From contig NC_041005.1 in NCBI RefSeq assembly GCF_004193775.1, forward strand, positions 6,760,501 to 6,824,500: 64,000 bases of DNA, written 5' to 3'. Both the position numbers and the translations under genes were made by a program. The notes beneath the pieces are model-generated. The model had not been told where the DNA came from and ran no database searches. It saw only the letters and a list, made by a program, of their open reading frames with translations. The DNA comes from Glycine soja. Lineage: Eukaryota > Streptophyta > Magnoliopsida > Fabales > Fabaceae. Below are positions 49,926 to 63,382 of this stretch, one piece after another (positions within the stretch are counted from its first letter, which is position 1; every line of letters starts with the position of its first letter).

Positions 49926-51965
49926 TAGAATGTAAGTGATTGTATTACTAAAATAATAATATATTAGCTACACTTAAATATAAAAATTAATTACATAGAA
50001 AGACATATAATTATATTTTTATGAGATATATTTATTTTATTTTTATAAAAAAATATTTTCTTATCAATATTTCTATAAAATATATATTAAAATAGTTTTA
50101 TAAATGAAATAAAAAAATTTAATTCTTAATATTTTTAATAATATTTAATTATTTAAAGCATTTAATTATTAATTTTAATAATGTTAAAGCATATGATACC
50201 TTTTATATTAATTTTAATTATGTAAAATTACAATTTCATTTCACCATCTCATTATTTTAAATAAACATTAAAAATTTATCCTTCAAACATCAAATTAATT
50301 TATATAAAAATAATTTTCAAATAAAAACTTCTTTTGAGTACTTTTTTTTTTATATAGAATCTTATAACAGTGAATCCAAACATATCTATAATCATACAAG
50401 AATGGCATCAATAGACTCAAATACAAACACTCAATTTAAATTAGTAGATAGCAAAAACCCAACCAATAACAGTCGCAATCACACGCACAGAGCATCATCA
50501 AACAAACTAAAGCTCCCAACCATATTCAGAAACTTCAAATAAGTAATTAGACAATTAATTACTACCACCACAAATCCTAAACTTCCTCCACACCTTTAAT
50601 TCCTTGGAACCAGAAATGAGCTTGCTCCTTCTTCATGTTCTCTCTGTTTTCTCAGATTTTCAGAAAAAGAAATTGACCGCAACAGACTCTTCTTTTTCAT
50701 GCCTAGGTGCTCTGCGTTCTCCTTCTCACACACAGCTCCATAATCCTCACCGAGCTTGGTTCCTGATTTCGCGAGAAAGAGTGTGATTGAAAACGTAGAT
50801 CTGGAACCAAGAAACGCAGATTTAGGACGGAGGTCGGTGTTAGCAGAGGTGTGGCTGGAGATCAAGTTTGAGGCGGTGGCTGGTGGTGCATGGTGCGGCG
50901 GACCCCTTCCTCGATTTCGTAGGTTCAGTCCTTATTGGAAAGGTATTAGACTCATACGTTCAATTATATCCGCTTAGACTTAAATTTGGTATATTATAAT
51001 TTTAAGAGGATAAAAAATAGATCAAAAGTTTTACACTAACAAAAATTAAATTTTATAAGAATGAAAAATATATTTTAATTTATATAATATTAAACTAATA
51101 AATGGTACAAATTAAATATTTTTTTTAACAAAATTACTTGTGGTTAAAGCCAACAAAGCCTCTCTCCTAGGCCTTTGTTGTTATGACAGCATTGACAAGT
51201 TTACTTGTTATAACTTACTAGAGTGCCACCCCACAGTACCGGGGTTTTTTAAAAATCAAAAAGAGGAAATGAGAGAGTAAATAAAAGAGAAAAGTAAAAA
51301 ATAAAAAACATTGTTATTCCTTGTCCAAGGGCAACAAAGCCTTTGTCCTACCCTAGGCCATTGTTAGTTTATATACTTTTACATAGTGTAAATAAAAATA
51401 AAATTATAACTTGTAATAATTTTTTATTTTTAAAATTTAATTTTTTATTTTATATTTTAAAATAAGATTTTTTGACAATTTAAAACTATGAAAAACTTGT
51501 TACAAAATTTTAATATCTTATTTTTTTATCTGGTTGACACTATATAGAAGGATTAAAAATATTTTGTGAATTTCAAGATAAAAAAATCTTTAAATTTAAA
51601 TAATTAAAAACAGATTTAAACATTTGTTTTTCAATGTACACCGTGTAAATCACTGTTTGTACCATTTAAAACAGGAAAGCCTCGGTTTCCTCTGCCAAGT
51701 GCCAATGCAGTGGAAATGATCAATTGTGTTTCTACATTTCAACTCCTTGGATTTAATCCAGATTTAAGGATTTTGGTACTACATTTTAGAATTTAGAGTG
51801 GAGTACAGTTTAGGACTAAAGGGTTTTTTTTATTACCAATAAGTTAGGTTAGAATGTTTTTTTTTTAAATCATTTAACTGAAAAGCTTAAACTTAAGATA
51901 TTTTAAAAAACAATTCTAGGCCTAAACAAGACAAACTATTTAAGAAGATATAAATAATATAATCA

Positions 51966-53348
51966 CGCACGGAGGCAGCGTTAAGTTTTAGGGGGCAACT
52001 AAAAAAATCATATAATCATCAAATTTAATATAAAATATTCAAATGTTCCTAAAATATATAATTATATATTAGTAATTTATCAAAACATTAATAAAAAAAT
52101 ATTAAAACATTAAGACAAGTTAAGTATTTTTTAATAGTCAAAATTGTAAATATCAGTCAGTTTTACGTGTCAAAGAAATTCCATGACCAATATATAATAA
52201 AAATTAGTACTCCGTCGAGAGTGTCACAAATAAGGGTGAAATAGGCCAGATCAAACTTTGAAAGACTTGAGCCTAATTTATGATAAATCTTTAAGGCTTG
52301 AGCCTGACCTATAACCTATCAAAGGCTTTTATTTTAGTTTGGCCTGACTTTTTTAAAAGTTTGGTCTGACCTAGTAGCCTTTTTAAAAGCTTTCTTCATA
52401 ATAAATATTTAATATTTTATGGAGTAAGAACGTAATAGGAAAGTTAAAAAAAAAAAGTCAATCAAAATAATGAGAAATATAAAATGACACATGACTCACA
52501 CCTAAATTGTAATCAAAATCCTTGATGATAGGAATAGAAGTTATGGAGGAGTAATATGTAATCAAAGTTTGATAATTTCAAAAAAAAATTAATTGTATCC
52601 AAAAAATAATATTATATATTGGTACCAAAAAAATAATATATATATATATATATAGGCCGGTCTATCAAGCTTATAAAGCTTTTTAATAAGCCTAAGTCTG
52701 GTCTATTTAATTTAATAGACTTTTAAAAAAGTCTGAGCCTAACCTTTTAATTAAATAGGTCAGTTTAGACCAGGCTTTATGTAGGTCAGGTTGTAAGCCC
52801 CTGTAGGCCGGCCTGACCTATTCTCACCCGTACTCACAAATAACAAGAGGAAAAATAAACAATACACCATAAAATGATTAGAAAGAAAAATTATTTGTTA
52901 ATGTATTTAAATCTCAAACCTCAAATTATCAATCCCTTTCGTAGTTGAACTTATTTAATGTGAATATAAAATTTTTAATTTATAATCAAATCAATATATT
53001 AATGGATGGTTAAGAAAGACTTATAAATATAATTTATAACCTTTAAAATAGATAATAAAGAAACATATATTATTAAAAAACAAATAGTATTCAAATATTT
53101 TATTTAAAAAGAGAAATAAATATATTATCTTCACAATAAATACAATAATAAAATAAAATATTTATATAAAAAAATTATCTTCACATAAAAATATTATAAA
53201 AGGAGAATAAAATATTTTATAAAAAAACTTAATTATTATTATTTGACGCCAAAGTAAAAATTATTACTTATATATATAATATGTGTAAAAAAGTAAAATA
53301 AAAAAGTCAGGGGAGCAAGCCCCACCCCCTGATGTCCCTCCGTCCCTG
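51966..53348. mobile_element. Possible larger element with nested hAT-like insertion
   Basis: A left block beginning ggaggcagcgttaag and a right block ending ccctccgtccctg (53335-53348) are loosely inverted and more GC-rich than the AT-rich centre. They surround the well-defined element at 52231-52832. The ends are diverged and no target duplication is certain, so this is tentative. Confidence 0.3.
52231..52832. mobile_element. Non-autonomous hAT-like element
   Basis: The ends taagggtgaaataggcc and ggcctgacctattctcacccgta are inverted repeats. The 8-bp flanks gtcacaaa (52223-52230) and ctcacaaa (52833-52840) differ at one base. The interior carries repeated aggcctgacc/ggtcaggc words and a worn TA tract near 52638, and codes for nothing. 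Confidence 0.75.
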
Positions 53349-54288
53349 AATACAATAATACAATTACGCACTTTTTTATTACAGTATTTTTTTTGACGGA
53401 TTTTTATTTATTATAGTATTAAAGTTTGTTTTTTAAGAAATATCATGAAATTCTGTACTCGTCAGCTTATTAAAGGTCTTAAGTTTATTAGCCTACATAA
53501 AAGATTAAATTTATAAATCTATTTAGAGGTAGGTTTATTGACTTATTTACAAAGCTTTACCACAAAGGTTATTAAATAGATTTCTGGATTATTTTTTTCT
53601 TTCAAAAATCTATATTTCTTACATAAATAGGTTAGACATAGATCTTAAGTTTGGAAAATAGGCCAAGTAGGTTTTAAAGTAAGATCTTGCTAACCACTGT
53701 CCTAATTGGATAGGAAATTAAAAAAAAATATTTGTAAAAATCATAAAAGAGTGTAAAAATAATTATAATTAATATAATTGTATGCGTCTTAATAGAAACC
53801 TTTCTATTTTAAAATATTAGTTAGCATTTGTCTTTAAGGTAAAACACTTACCCGTCAAACTAATTATCACTTGTAATTCAAACTTATACCATTTTTTTTA
53901 ATTTGTTGTATTTCATAATTGAACAAGTTTGTGCATCTGTCATTATTTTGAAACTTATGGCTAATAATTAAGGAGCATTTCAGTTTATAATTTTTATTTG
54001 TTAGTTTCAAAAGATTAATGTAAGGGTGATCAAAAGTTTATGTAATCTTCTAAATTCAAATAAATTAATTCAATTTAAGACTACAATTTTGACTTTTCTT
54101 TTCTTTGAAAATGAACACGTGAAAAATTAATCTGTGGTTTACTTAAATGCTTCATTTACTACATCAAAGTACGTATTAAGAAACTCGTTGAATATGGAAA
54201 GATCGCTTTTGAGACGTGAAAGTTATAACTATTAAAACTTAAAACACCAAACACATTGTGTATATAATGTTATTTTTATCTTTGTTAT

Positions 54289-54819
54289 TAGGCATAGCAA
54301 TGAAACTCGTATTCGTGGGTATTTGTTCAAACTCGTCCTAACTTTGACGGGGATATCTGAGTTGACTGGGTATGGGTTCAAAGATTATCTGACTTTTTTA
54401 ATTAAGAACGGGAATGTCACTACTCGTTCCATACCTATTCTCGTACCCGTTTCGATGATGAAATTATTAAAATTTTATTAATTACTTGTTAATTTTTTAT
54501 AATTTTTACACAATTTAAGATTTTTTTCTTGATGATTTTTGTAGACAAATGCACTACAAATACAAATAGTTAAAAATAAATGTGTAATAATCAATTTTTT
54601 TAAACCAAATTTTCAATATATTTTTTTTTTTTTTAAAAAAACTTTTTTACAAATTTGAACCGGGAACGGGACATGGATAGGGATATCCAATACTGGATAC
54701 CTAATAAGTACGGAGATAACAAAATTTAACCCGTCGGATATCAGGGATGAGTACGGGTATATGTTGGGGAGTCGAGGACTGAGAAGGCAATACCCGTCCC
54801 CGCCCTGTTGCCATGTCTA
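54289..54819. mobile_element. Non-autonomous hAT-like element, unit 1
   Basis: The ends taggcatagcaa and ttgccatgtcta are inverted repeats with 8-bp flanks tttgttat (54281-54288) and tttgttaa (54820-54827). Terminal segments contain acccgt/gacggg words; the centre is AT-rich. Same family as 2643-3231. Confidence 0.75.
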
Positions 54820-54973
54820 TTTGTTAATCGCAACAATTTTACATAAATGCAAAGAAAGTTGTGCATATAAAACGATCATCGATCAATGTCAACTGTTACA
54901 CGATCTTGAATGGGTACATCATTTTCTCCTAAAATTTCAGTGCAACAAATCATCAATTACATTAATTAAAAGA

Positions 54974-55345
54974 CTTAAATATGCTTTTAACCTATAAAAT
55001 GCAAGAGTTTTAATTTTAGTCTTGTAAAAAAATTATTTTATCATCCTAAAAAGTTAAAATCATGATTTTTATCTCTTATTATATGTGACACTCATTAATT
55101 ACTTATGTATTTATCGAAGATCAAATAATCATATTAGGGGATACTCAGTAGTGTTTCTGTTGACATGTTAACATGAGATATCTCTATAAAAAAATTAAAT
55201 CCCTGAAATAAATGTTATTAATCTAAGTCTATCTTAAAAAAGAATTTTAAGAACTAAAAATAATGATTTCAAAGAGACAAAACATAAACAAAAATTACAA
55301 GGACTAAAACTAAAATTGAATCATTGTAACTAAAAACATATTTAA
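54974..55345. mobile_element. Foldback MITE, unit 1 (copy in unit 2 at 56381-57240)
   Basis: The left end ttaaatatgcttttaacc and the right end ctaaaaacatatttaa are inverted, with the inner match ttttagtcttgtaa / ttacaaggactaaaa. The unit 2 copy is interrupted by the MITE at 56697-57171. Confidence 0.65.
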
Positions 55346-55678
55346 ACTATAATTAAAATGAAAGTAAATTATACTCTATTTTCTAGAAATGTATAAAATT
55401 TATATTTCCCTCCCTTTATATGATCAAAATTTTATGTAATCTTGTAAATTCAAATAAATTAACTCAATTTCAGACTATAATTTTGACTTTTCTTTTCTTT
55501 GAAAATGAATACGTGAAAAATTAATCTATGGTATACTTAAATGCTTCATTTACTACATCGTATTAAGAAACTCGTTGATTATGGAAAAATTGCTTTTGAG
55601 ACGTGAAAGTAATAACTATTAAAACTTGAAACACCAAACACATTGTGTATATAATGTTGTTATTTTTATCTTTTTTAT

Positions 55679-56216
55679 TAGGCACGGCAATGAAACCCGT
55701 ATTTGTGGGTATCCGTCCAAACTCATCCTGACTTTGACGGGGATACCCGAGTTGACCGGGTAAGGGTTAGAGAATTAATCAACTTTTTAAATCAGGAATG
55801 GGAATATCACTACCCGTTCCATACCTATTTTCGTACCTGCTTCAATGATGAAATTATTAAAATTTTATTAATTACTTCTTAATTTTTTTATAATTTTTTA
55901 CATAATTTAAGATTCTTTTCTTGATGATTTTTGTAAACAAATGTGCTACAAATACAAATAGTTAAAAATAAATGTGTAACAATCAATTTTTTATAATCAA
56001 ATTTTTAATATAATTTTTTTACAAAAAAACACTTTTTTACAAATTTGAAAATATAATTTTTTTACAATTTTTTTTTTACAAACTTGAACCGGGGACAGGA
56101 CAAGAATAGGGATACCCAATACCAATACCCGATAGGTACGAAGTTGGGGTAACAAAATTTAACCCGGAGTATCAAGGACAGATACGGGTATATGTTGGGG
56201 AGTCGAGGACTGGGGA
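55679..56216. mobile_element. hAT-like element, unit 2, right end deleted
   Basis: Second copy of the 54289-54819 element, arising by the tandem duplication. It starts taggcacggcaatgaaaccc but stops at ggggaggca, missing the right terminus that unit 1 keeps, while the flank atttgttaatc follows at once. Confidence 0.75.
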
Positions 56217-56696
56217 GGCAATATTTGTTAATCACAACAATTTTACATAAATGCAAAGAAAGTTGTGCATATAAAACGATCATCAATCAATGTCAACTGT
56301 TACAGGATCTTGAATGGGTACATCATTTTCTCCTAAAATTTCACAACAACAAATAATCAATTACATAAACTAAAAGACTTAAATATGCTTTTAACCTATA
56401 AAATGCAAGAGTTTTAATTTTAGTCTTGTAAAAAAATTATGTTACCATCCTAAAAAGTTAAAATCATGATTTTTATCTCTTATTATGTGTGACACTCATT
56501 AATTACTTATTATTTATGGAAGATCAAGTAACCATATTAGGTGATACTCACTAGTGTTTCTATTGACATGTTAACATGTGATATCTCTAAAAAAAATTAA
56601 ATCCCTAAAATAAATGTTATTAATTTAAGTCTACCTTAAAAAGGAATTTTAAGGGCTAAAAATAGTGATTTCAAAGAGACAAAACATAAACAAAAA

Positions 56697-57171
56697 GGTA
56701 AAATTGTAAATTTGGTCTCTCAGTTTATTTCCAGTTTCGGATTTGATCCCCAATAATTTAATTCACAAATTGAGTCCTCCTATTTTGTAAAATCGTGCAA
56801 TGTTGGTCTCCGAGGCCACAATTGGACGTTGACCATTACAAAGGAATGTTGACTGCCACGTGTCACATCCTTATTGGATGATGACAGTCACGTTTCATGT
56901 TTTGATTGGTCAATGAAAATAACAATGCATTTCATCTTTTATGGAATTGACATCCAATCAAAACATGACACGTGACAATCATCATCCAATAAGAACGTGA
57001 CACGTGACAGTCAACGCCACTTGTTAACGGTCAACATCCAATCCAATTGTAGCCTGGGGAACCAACATTGCACGATTTTACAAAATAGGAGGACCTAATT
57101 CGTGAATTAAATTACGGGGGACCAAATCCGAAATTGAAGATAAATTGGAGGATGAAAAATACAATTTTGCC
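56697..57171. mobile_element. Mutator-type MITE with 9-bp target duplication
   Basis: Long inverted arms of about 140 bases run inward from ggtaaaattgta (left) and caattttgcc (right), including aggaggactcaatttgtg-like and gtgcaatgttggt words. The flank aaacaaaaa is duplicated exactly (56688-56696 and 57172-57180). Unit 1 of the tandem duplication has the intact empty site at about 55289. Nine-base duplications and long inverted ends mark Mutator-like elements. Confidence 0.85.
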
Positions 57172-58099
57172 AAACAAAAATTATAAGGACTAAAACTAAA
57201 ATTGAATCATTTTATAAGTAGGAACTAAAAACATATTTAAACTATAATTAAAATGAAAGTAAATTATACTCTATTTTCTAGAAATGTATAAAATTTATAT
57301 TTCCCTCCCTTTATATGATAAAATTTACACACCTACGCGCGCACACCCGCACCCAAACTCATTCAACTATTTGCCAAAAAAATAATAAAACTATAACCCT
57401 TAAATTAGTTAAATATCTATTTGTTTCATAATAGTGGCTCTCTTGCTCCAATTCCTATATTCATTATTCTGCTAACAGCTTTATTTTCTTTCGAAGCAAA
57501 TATGAGGACTCAATCATAAACGATGTGTTTTTCAGATACCAGAAATGGATTTCACTAATATATTTACACGGTAGCATTCAATAGAATTTTCTTGTGTATA
57601 TTGGGTAATGTGAAATGACACAACTTATGTCATTTATCTATGAACATAAAATACTTCTGTTTATACTGCAGGAAAGAAGAGGCTCCAATTATATGAGTAT
57701 ACTCATTACTCTCCTTTTTTTTTTAATTTAGTATTATAATTGGGGAATAAAAAACCCCAGAATTTGACTTGGTTTTCTGTATCCAAAAATCTTGTTTTTT
57801 TTAACATGAAGAAATAAAGAAGCCATTGCAATTGCCGGAAATACTAGACCTATTAAAGGAAAAAAAATGGAAGGAAAGTTTATCATGAAAGGGAAACCTC
57901 AATTTACTATTTGTACCTTATATATTATTATTATTATTATTTTTCTTTTTTTATTCTTATTTATATTATCATATAAAGATCTAGACAAGCTCTAATTTAA
58001 CAGCAGAGAACAGGGCTTGTATCAGTTGTATGTAACATGCACATCAGCAGCAGAAATTCCGGGCTGCACACTGTCACCAGCAACATGTTTCATTATCAA

Positions 58100-61000
58100 T
58101 CAGGTCAACGAAAGATCATTATTACCATGTCCATTGGTTATGGCATAATTTGTCTGGGATATTTTAGCGATCGATGGGATGAGGTAATTTGCAAAGCAGT
58201 TGCTTTGAATTCCCTTCTCACTCCCAACGTTAGTTTCAGCACCATTATTGCCATTGTCTGCAGGTTCTTTCTTGCTTCTCTCCCCTTTCTTGGTCAATGA
58301 AGAGCACATTGTTTCTACAACGTTAAAGATAACTAACATTAGTTAGATTTTTAACAAAACATCATAGAAGCTCAAGGATCACACATTTCAGATTATTATT
58401 CTTTCAATTGCTTATGTTACCAATATTAAACAAACTATCAATGCTATTTTAAGGTCACTAATTCTTTCACTATATTCTTGCATTCAATAGAAACAAATAG
58501 CAAAAGACGAACTGAAGAATTGGTCCTTCTTTTCTCAGCATGAAGTATGACCCTATAACCTATCATAAAACTGATTTCAAAGTATTTTCCAATTAGGTTA
58601 TTGGCCTAAGATCGTCTAACAGCACACATTTCTCATTCAGTCATTCTCTATTTTTTGTTCTTTCACGATGATTTTTAAATTCAAGGAAAGTTATCTTCAT
58701 TTCAGCCAATTTCTATAAGCATACAAATGATGAAGCCAAATTGGTTTATTGCTTCTTGCTTTAGAAAAGCTTATGCATGACAACAAGGTGACCCTGCAGT
58801 GGGTGAATATATGGCTTCTCATTTTTATGTTCTAGCCTGGCATTCTTAATTTTATGAATATGATGATGCAAGTTGTTTACATAGGTAAGCTGAGTAAGAC
58901 AAATCCCTACAAAGTACAGATGCATCATAAAGAAGTTAGGTATGGGTACACTACATGATCAGCTGAATTAGTATTTCAGTCACAACACATAAGGTAAATA
59001 TTTGTTAGCCGTGTCAAATGGGACTTTCCACAATGACTGTTTATAGAACATTATAGTTTTTTTTTTTATTAGCAAATGTTAGCAATTAGTATGTTATGTT
59101 AGTGGGAGAATTCAAACCCATGACCTCCTTATCACTCCAACCCTTATGCCCCTCCCCCAACTACAAAACCACTTTATGACTCCCTATAGAATATTACAGT
59201 TAATCTTAAGACAGGAATGTCCAGATTAATTTTGCCCAAACAAAGTTGTAAGTGTGAAGACTTCAACACCATAACAAATTAATACTAAAGCCTAACCTTT
59301 GATGCTGCCATGAGTAACGAGTCCGCGAAGAATGTCCAAGAACTTGGTCAATATAAGCCTTTCCTGCTCTCTGTAAACATCAGTGCATCCATCAGAATTA
59401 AATGACTTTTGAATCATGTTTTGAAAAGTACTGTTGCATGCAACTCCATCTGCAGAACAATTTCCAAAAAGCATATCATCCTGTTCATCACACATCAATG
59501 CTAGTGTTTCAGGTGATAATGGCCTATTATAATGAGCGACATCAACTGCTTCTGCTTCATCTTTATTCACATGATCATCACAAGCAGGCTGGTGGACATC
59601 TCTAGTTTCTTGCAGTGATTTAGCTGATGAAGCAACAGAAGCTTCAAAGTTCCCAGTTTTTGTTTGCTGGTCTACTTTGCCTCTCATTTCTGAAAAGTTA
59701 GAACACAATCAAAATGCCAATTTATTTTCAGAAAGACATCAATATTGACAGGTATGTGAACAGTGCATATAACAATTTGACTCTGAAACCTATATTTCCA
59801 AATATAAGCAACTGCATAATGACGCTTGTGGCCAAATTACGTTTAAGGCTAAAAATGAAAGACTTCAGGCATATTTTAGTAGTGATTATGAATACCTAAG
59901 CAATTAAAAGTGGAAAATGGCTGAATGTATTCAGTGTATGGAAGGTCTCTAAGGTTTTAACCAGAACCCCATCCTTACTTAAATTATTATTAAATGAGAC
60001 TAGCTTCGTTAAAAATAATCTCATTAACTTTATTATATTTCAATAACTCCCCTTCAAACATTACAAATTCAATGATTTCAGCACCAAATATTCAATAGTA
60101 TGTTTTATCAAACATACTTTAAAATGTTTACTTGGGATATCGGATATGCATCAGTTAACTCTTGTAAAAGTACCATAATACTTTCCCAATTCCTTAGTAC
60201 TTCTCTAAGAAAATATATCATGACATATAACACCACTACCCCCTAATTCATCCTTAATTACAGTATATATATATATAATTAACTATATCTTCAAAACGAT
60301 AAAAGGAGGACAAAATAGGTGGAAAAATAAAATAAAACTGATGCTAACATTAAATGAATGTCCTACCAGCATGAAATTGGAATATTTGCAAACAAAAATA
60401 TTAAAAAATATTCACCAGACAGTAGATAAATCATATTATTTTAAACTAGATAAATATAGTCTACATCCATGAGTTGCTCAAAACCTGCATTTGTCTTTGC
60501 AGCTACTCGTGAGAGAACAACAAAAAGTGAACAGAGATTCTTTACATTATTTGGCTTGAGGACATCTGCCAATACGGACCTTCAGCATGGATAAATTGTT
60601 AGTTGTATATTTTTAAAATTTATATTTAAAATGTTAGATAGATTCGTCAAATAGTGATTAAAAAATTTATATACCGGTATGTAGATCTTGAAGACCCTGA
60701 AATTCTTGTGTTGGAAGGGTCAGAAATAAAGGAATCTGACAGAGATGATGGCGATGAAGCCATAGGATCAATTTCCTGATTAAAATTCAAAATAATTTAA
60801 AAACATTATATGAAGTTTGGATGTCCGAGGATGGAGGGAACTGATAACCAAACCAACAGGAAAATAAGATGAAAATCAAGGGTTTCAAAGGATAAAACTA
60901 GGATTCAAATGTTGACTTATGTGATGTGATAATTACAAGACAAAGATATTGTTTTTTGCTGGATACTTGGATACACATTTTCATTTTCCAATCCAATTAT

Positions 61001-63382
61001 AATGAACCTGCCGCATAAAGAATAGATAATTATTATTTATATAAATCCAAGAATGCAAAGAAAGCACCTGTAGGTATTGAGCAGTCATGTTAACAGTTTG
61101 ATCCATGGCTGACTTTCCAGGAAACATTTCCTGATTTTTTCTCTTCTTGGGTGTTATATGGGTTCCATAGCCAGATGATCCAACAGCTCCACTAATGGTA
61201 GCATTAGCTGCCTGTTTCATGTGAACTAGATTGTAATCTTTGTGAAATATTGCTATTCTTTCATCACTTCCTTCAAAATTCTTGCAGTCCATGCATTTAC
61301 AATTTTCAGAGCAGAGGATATTGGCTTGGAAGCACTCACAATACTTCTTAAGGCAGCCTGATTTCTTGCAGTGACATCCTTTATTGTGCTTTCCTATTAC
61401 TTTAATTTCACATTCCTGTGTTCAAACAAGATATTTAAATGCACAAGTTAACTACAATATCAGCTAAACCCAGAACAGTAAGTATCATCACAAAAACTTG
61501 GCTTAAAAGCCTCATGCCAAAAACCAATAACACATGTTTGAGGGAGTTGAAATTGAACTACAAACCTTGGAATCTCTTTGTTCTTGTGGACTGCTAGCAA
61601 TTTTTGGTCTGAAAGCATTTGGATTGCGTTCCAATGTTATTCCAACTGCCTCCTGTCTGGCAGCCTCATTATCCACATTATTATGGCAATTTACACAGTT
61701 GCAGCCATCACAATAGATCCCAGCTGCAAAGCACTCACAGTACCTAGCATTTACAAAATTAGGTTTTGCCAATTAGAGAGACAGAGAGAAGAGGAAGAAA
61801 ACATGTAAGATGTTTATTGTTTAGATATAGCATGGTTATGTGATAAAGTATTCTCATTAAAAAAAATTCATACAGAGAAGCTAAAGTGCTTACAACTTGA
61901 GGCATCTAGAATTTTTGCAGTTACATTGTTTCTGTTTCTTTGGAGTGGTGTCCTTCAATTCCACATTACATCGAGGTTGTGATCTGGGAGACTCTGGCTT
62001 TCTGAAAGAAAACAGATAAATCCACAAACATAATAAAATTCAAATTAGTACAAAAGTTCTTACTATGAAGCAAAATTTAATAGTGAGTAAAGAGATGTAA
62101 CAGTATTTCCAATCCCTTTATATGAACTGGTGAAATATTTGGAGTTTTTTTCCTTAGTGACAAGCTTAGCTCTTTTGAGTAGTTTCCAAGTTTAGCTGCA
62201 AATTTATGATACTTCTTTTCCCAAAATGCATACATACTACTAGTATTTCCTTTTTTTACCCACAATTAAGATTATTATAACCAATCTCAAAATGATAACA
62301 ATGAGCCCCGCATTGCATGTGGATACAAGCAGACCAATCTCTTTTTTTTAAAACAGGAAAATAAAAACAAGTAAACAAACACTTATGATTACTGAATTAC
62401 TGAAATGATTTATCAACTGCAAATTAGAAGCAATTCCAGGCTTCCAGCCCCTAAAGAAATGATTGTCACTTTCATTTTTCCACCAAAAACACTCTCCGTT
62501 AGTACTAATGTAACTATCTCACCCTTATAAGTTTTGGTTTAATTACAATCTTTACATTTTAGTCCCTACAACTAGAAAGTACTCGTTTTAGTCACCACAC
62601 ATACATTTTTTAACTTGTTTCAGTCTTTACCCATACACTTTTTAATCTTGTTTAGTCTCTATAATTTTCGACTGCAAGGACTAAAATGGATTAAAGAGTG
62701 TGTGTGTAAGGACTAATGTGATTAGTTTCTAATTGTAAGCACTAAAACATAAAGCTTATTCAAAAATAAGGATCAAATGAGTAATTAAACCTAAATTTTC
62801 CAAGAATAAAATTATTTCAGCCAAGAACCCAGGTCTTCAAATAGAAGCTAACTTCTAGCAACTGCTTCTTTTCCTACACTCTTACACAATCTTAATCGCA
62901 CTAAAATTCAAAACATGCATCCAATTCAACATCCTAAACGCACATTGGTAGTTTGGTACACTTTAGCGCGATCCGAGTTTCCTTATCATTCAGACAGGGC
63001 AAACCAAAAACGCTACCGTTTCACTTCTTTTTTATTTTCGTTTGAGGTTTAAGAATACTTACACCACTTGCAACACCTTCACCGGAAACTTCACCACGGG
63101 GTGCGGAATTCGTCTAACCGGCGAAACTAGCTTCGGCCGCGGTGAATACAACCCCGGCTGTTGTTCCTGCGCCTCTGAATATAACCACGGCCGTTGCCCC
63201 GGCGGCTGCAAATCCAACTGCAATCGCAACGGAGAATGCGACGGCGGACGCAACGGTGACTGTGGAGGCGGCAACGGTGGAGGCAGTTTCTGGTGCGACG
63301 GATCTCCGTAAACGGCCGCGAAATCCAATTGGCGAGCCAATTTCCTTGGAGCTAAATCCGACGCCGTTTCGCTCTGTTCCAT
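58100..63382 (-). CDS. CPP/tesmin-TSO1-like CXC domain protein (TCX)
   Basis: Nuclear DNA-binding protein of the CPP family; relatives (TCX5/6/7, LIN54) bind cell-cycle promoters as parts of DREAM-type complexes. Eight exons, in transcript order: 63382-63063, 62001-61894, 61743-61566, 61415-61068, 60775-60675, 60579-60485, 59689-59297, 58314-58100; all GT-AG, closing to 585 aa. Residues 1-106 are proline-rich ([17 protein letters not shown]). CXC1 is about 131-165 ([29 protein letters not shown]), the linker holds [10 protein letters not shown] (182-191), and CXC2 is about 214-248 ([31 protein letters not shown]). All expected cysteines are present. Further on, [20 protein letters not shown] is shared with TCX5/6. 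The C-terminal third is acidic and poorly conserved. The start is the first ATG in frame before the proline-rich part. Intron 1 holds a MITE. Confidence 0.95.
62536..62791. mobile_element. Mutator-type foldback MITE in CXC gene intron 1
   Basis: The ends ggtttaattac and gagtaattaaacc are inverted, with inner words ttttagtccctacaa and actaaaatgg. Flanks taagtttt and taaatttt differ at one base. Same family as 22809-23024 in PEX4. Confidence 0.7.

Larger units (their letters stand above)
48250..51960. other. Intergenic region downstream-to-middle, gene-poor
   Basis: Apart from the short inverted repeat and the Myb-like relic, I see no gene. A less AT-rich island at about 50590-50960 is open on both strands for up to 89 codons (e.g. 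minus strand 50596-50865) but resembles nothing I know; it may be a fragment of a leader or a lost gene. At 51150-51370 two short hairpin-like blocks contain caacaaagcc and its complement. The rest is AT-rich. Confidence 0.5.
54027..57319. repeat. Tandem duplication, two units of about 1.4 kb
   Basis: Unit 1 (54027-55420) and unit 2 (55421-57319) are direct copies with high similarity throughout, each starting near tgatcaaaa and ending in ttccctccctttata. Unit 2 is longer because it contains a 475-bp MITE with its 9-bp target duplication (56697-57180), and it lacks the last 25-30 bases of the hAT-like element. No gene lies within. Confidence 0.9.

Noticed and set aside
50596..50865. 89-codon minus-strand stretch and overlapping plus-strand stretches
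   Set aside because: No recognisable domain, no supporting splice structure, and both strands are open, so base composition explains it equally well. Kept only as a note in the intergenic entry.
59030..59170. Possible tRNA- or LTR-like patch (attcaaacccatgacctcc)
   Set aside because: It has a B-box-like phrase but no cloverleaf that I can fold; it is probably a fragment of a common plant repeat and too short to classify.
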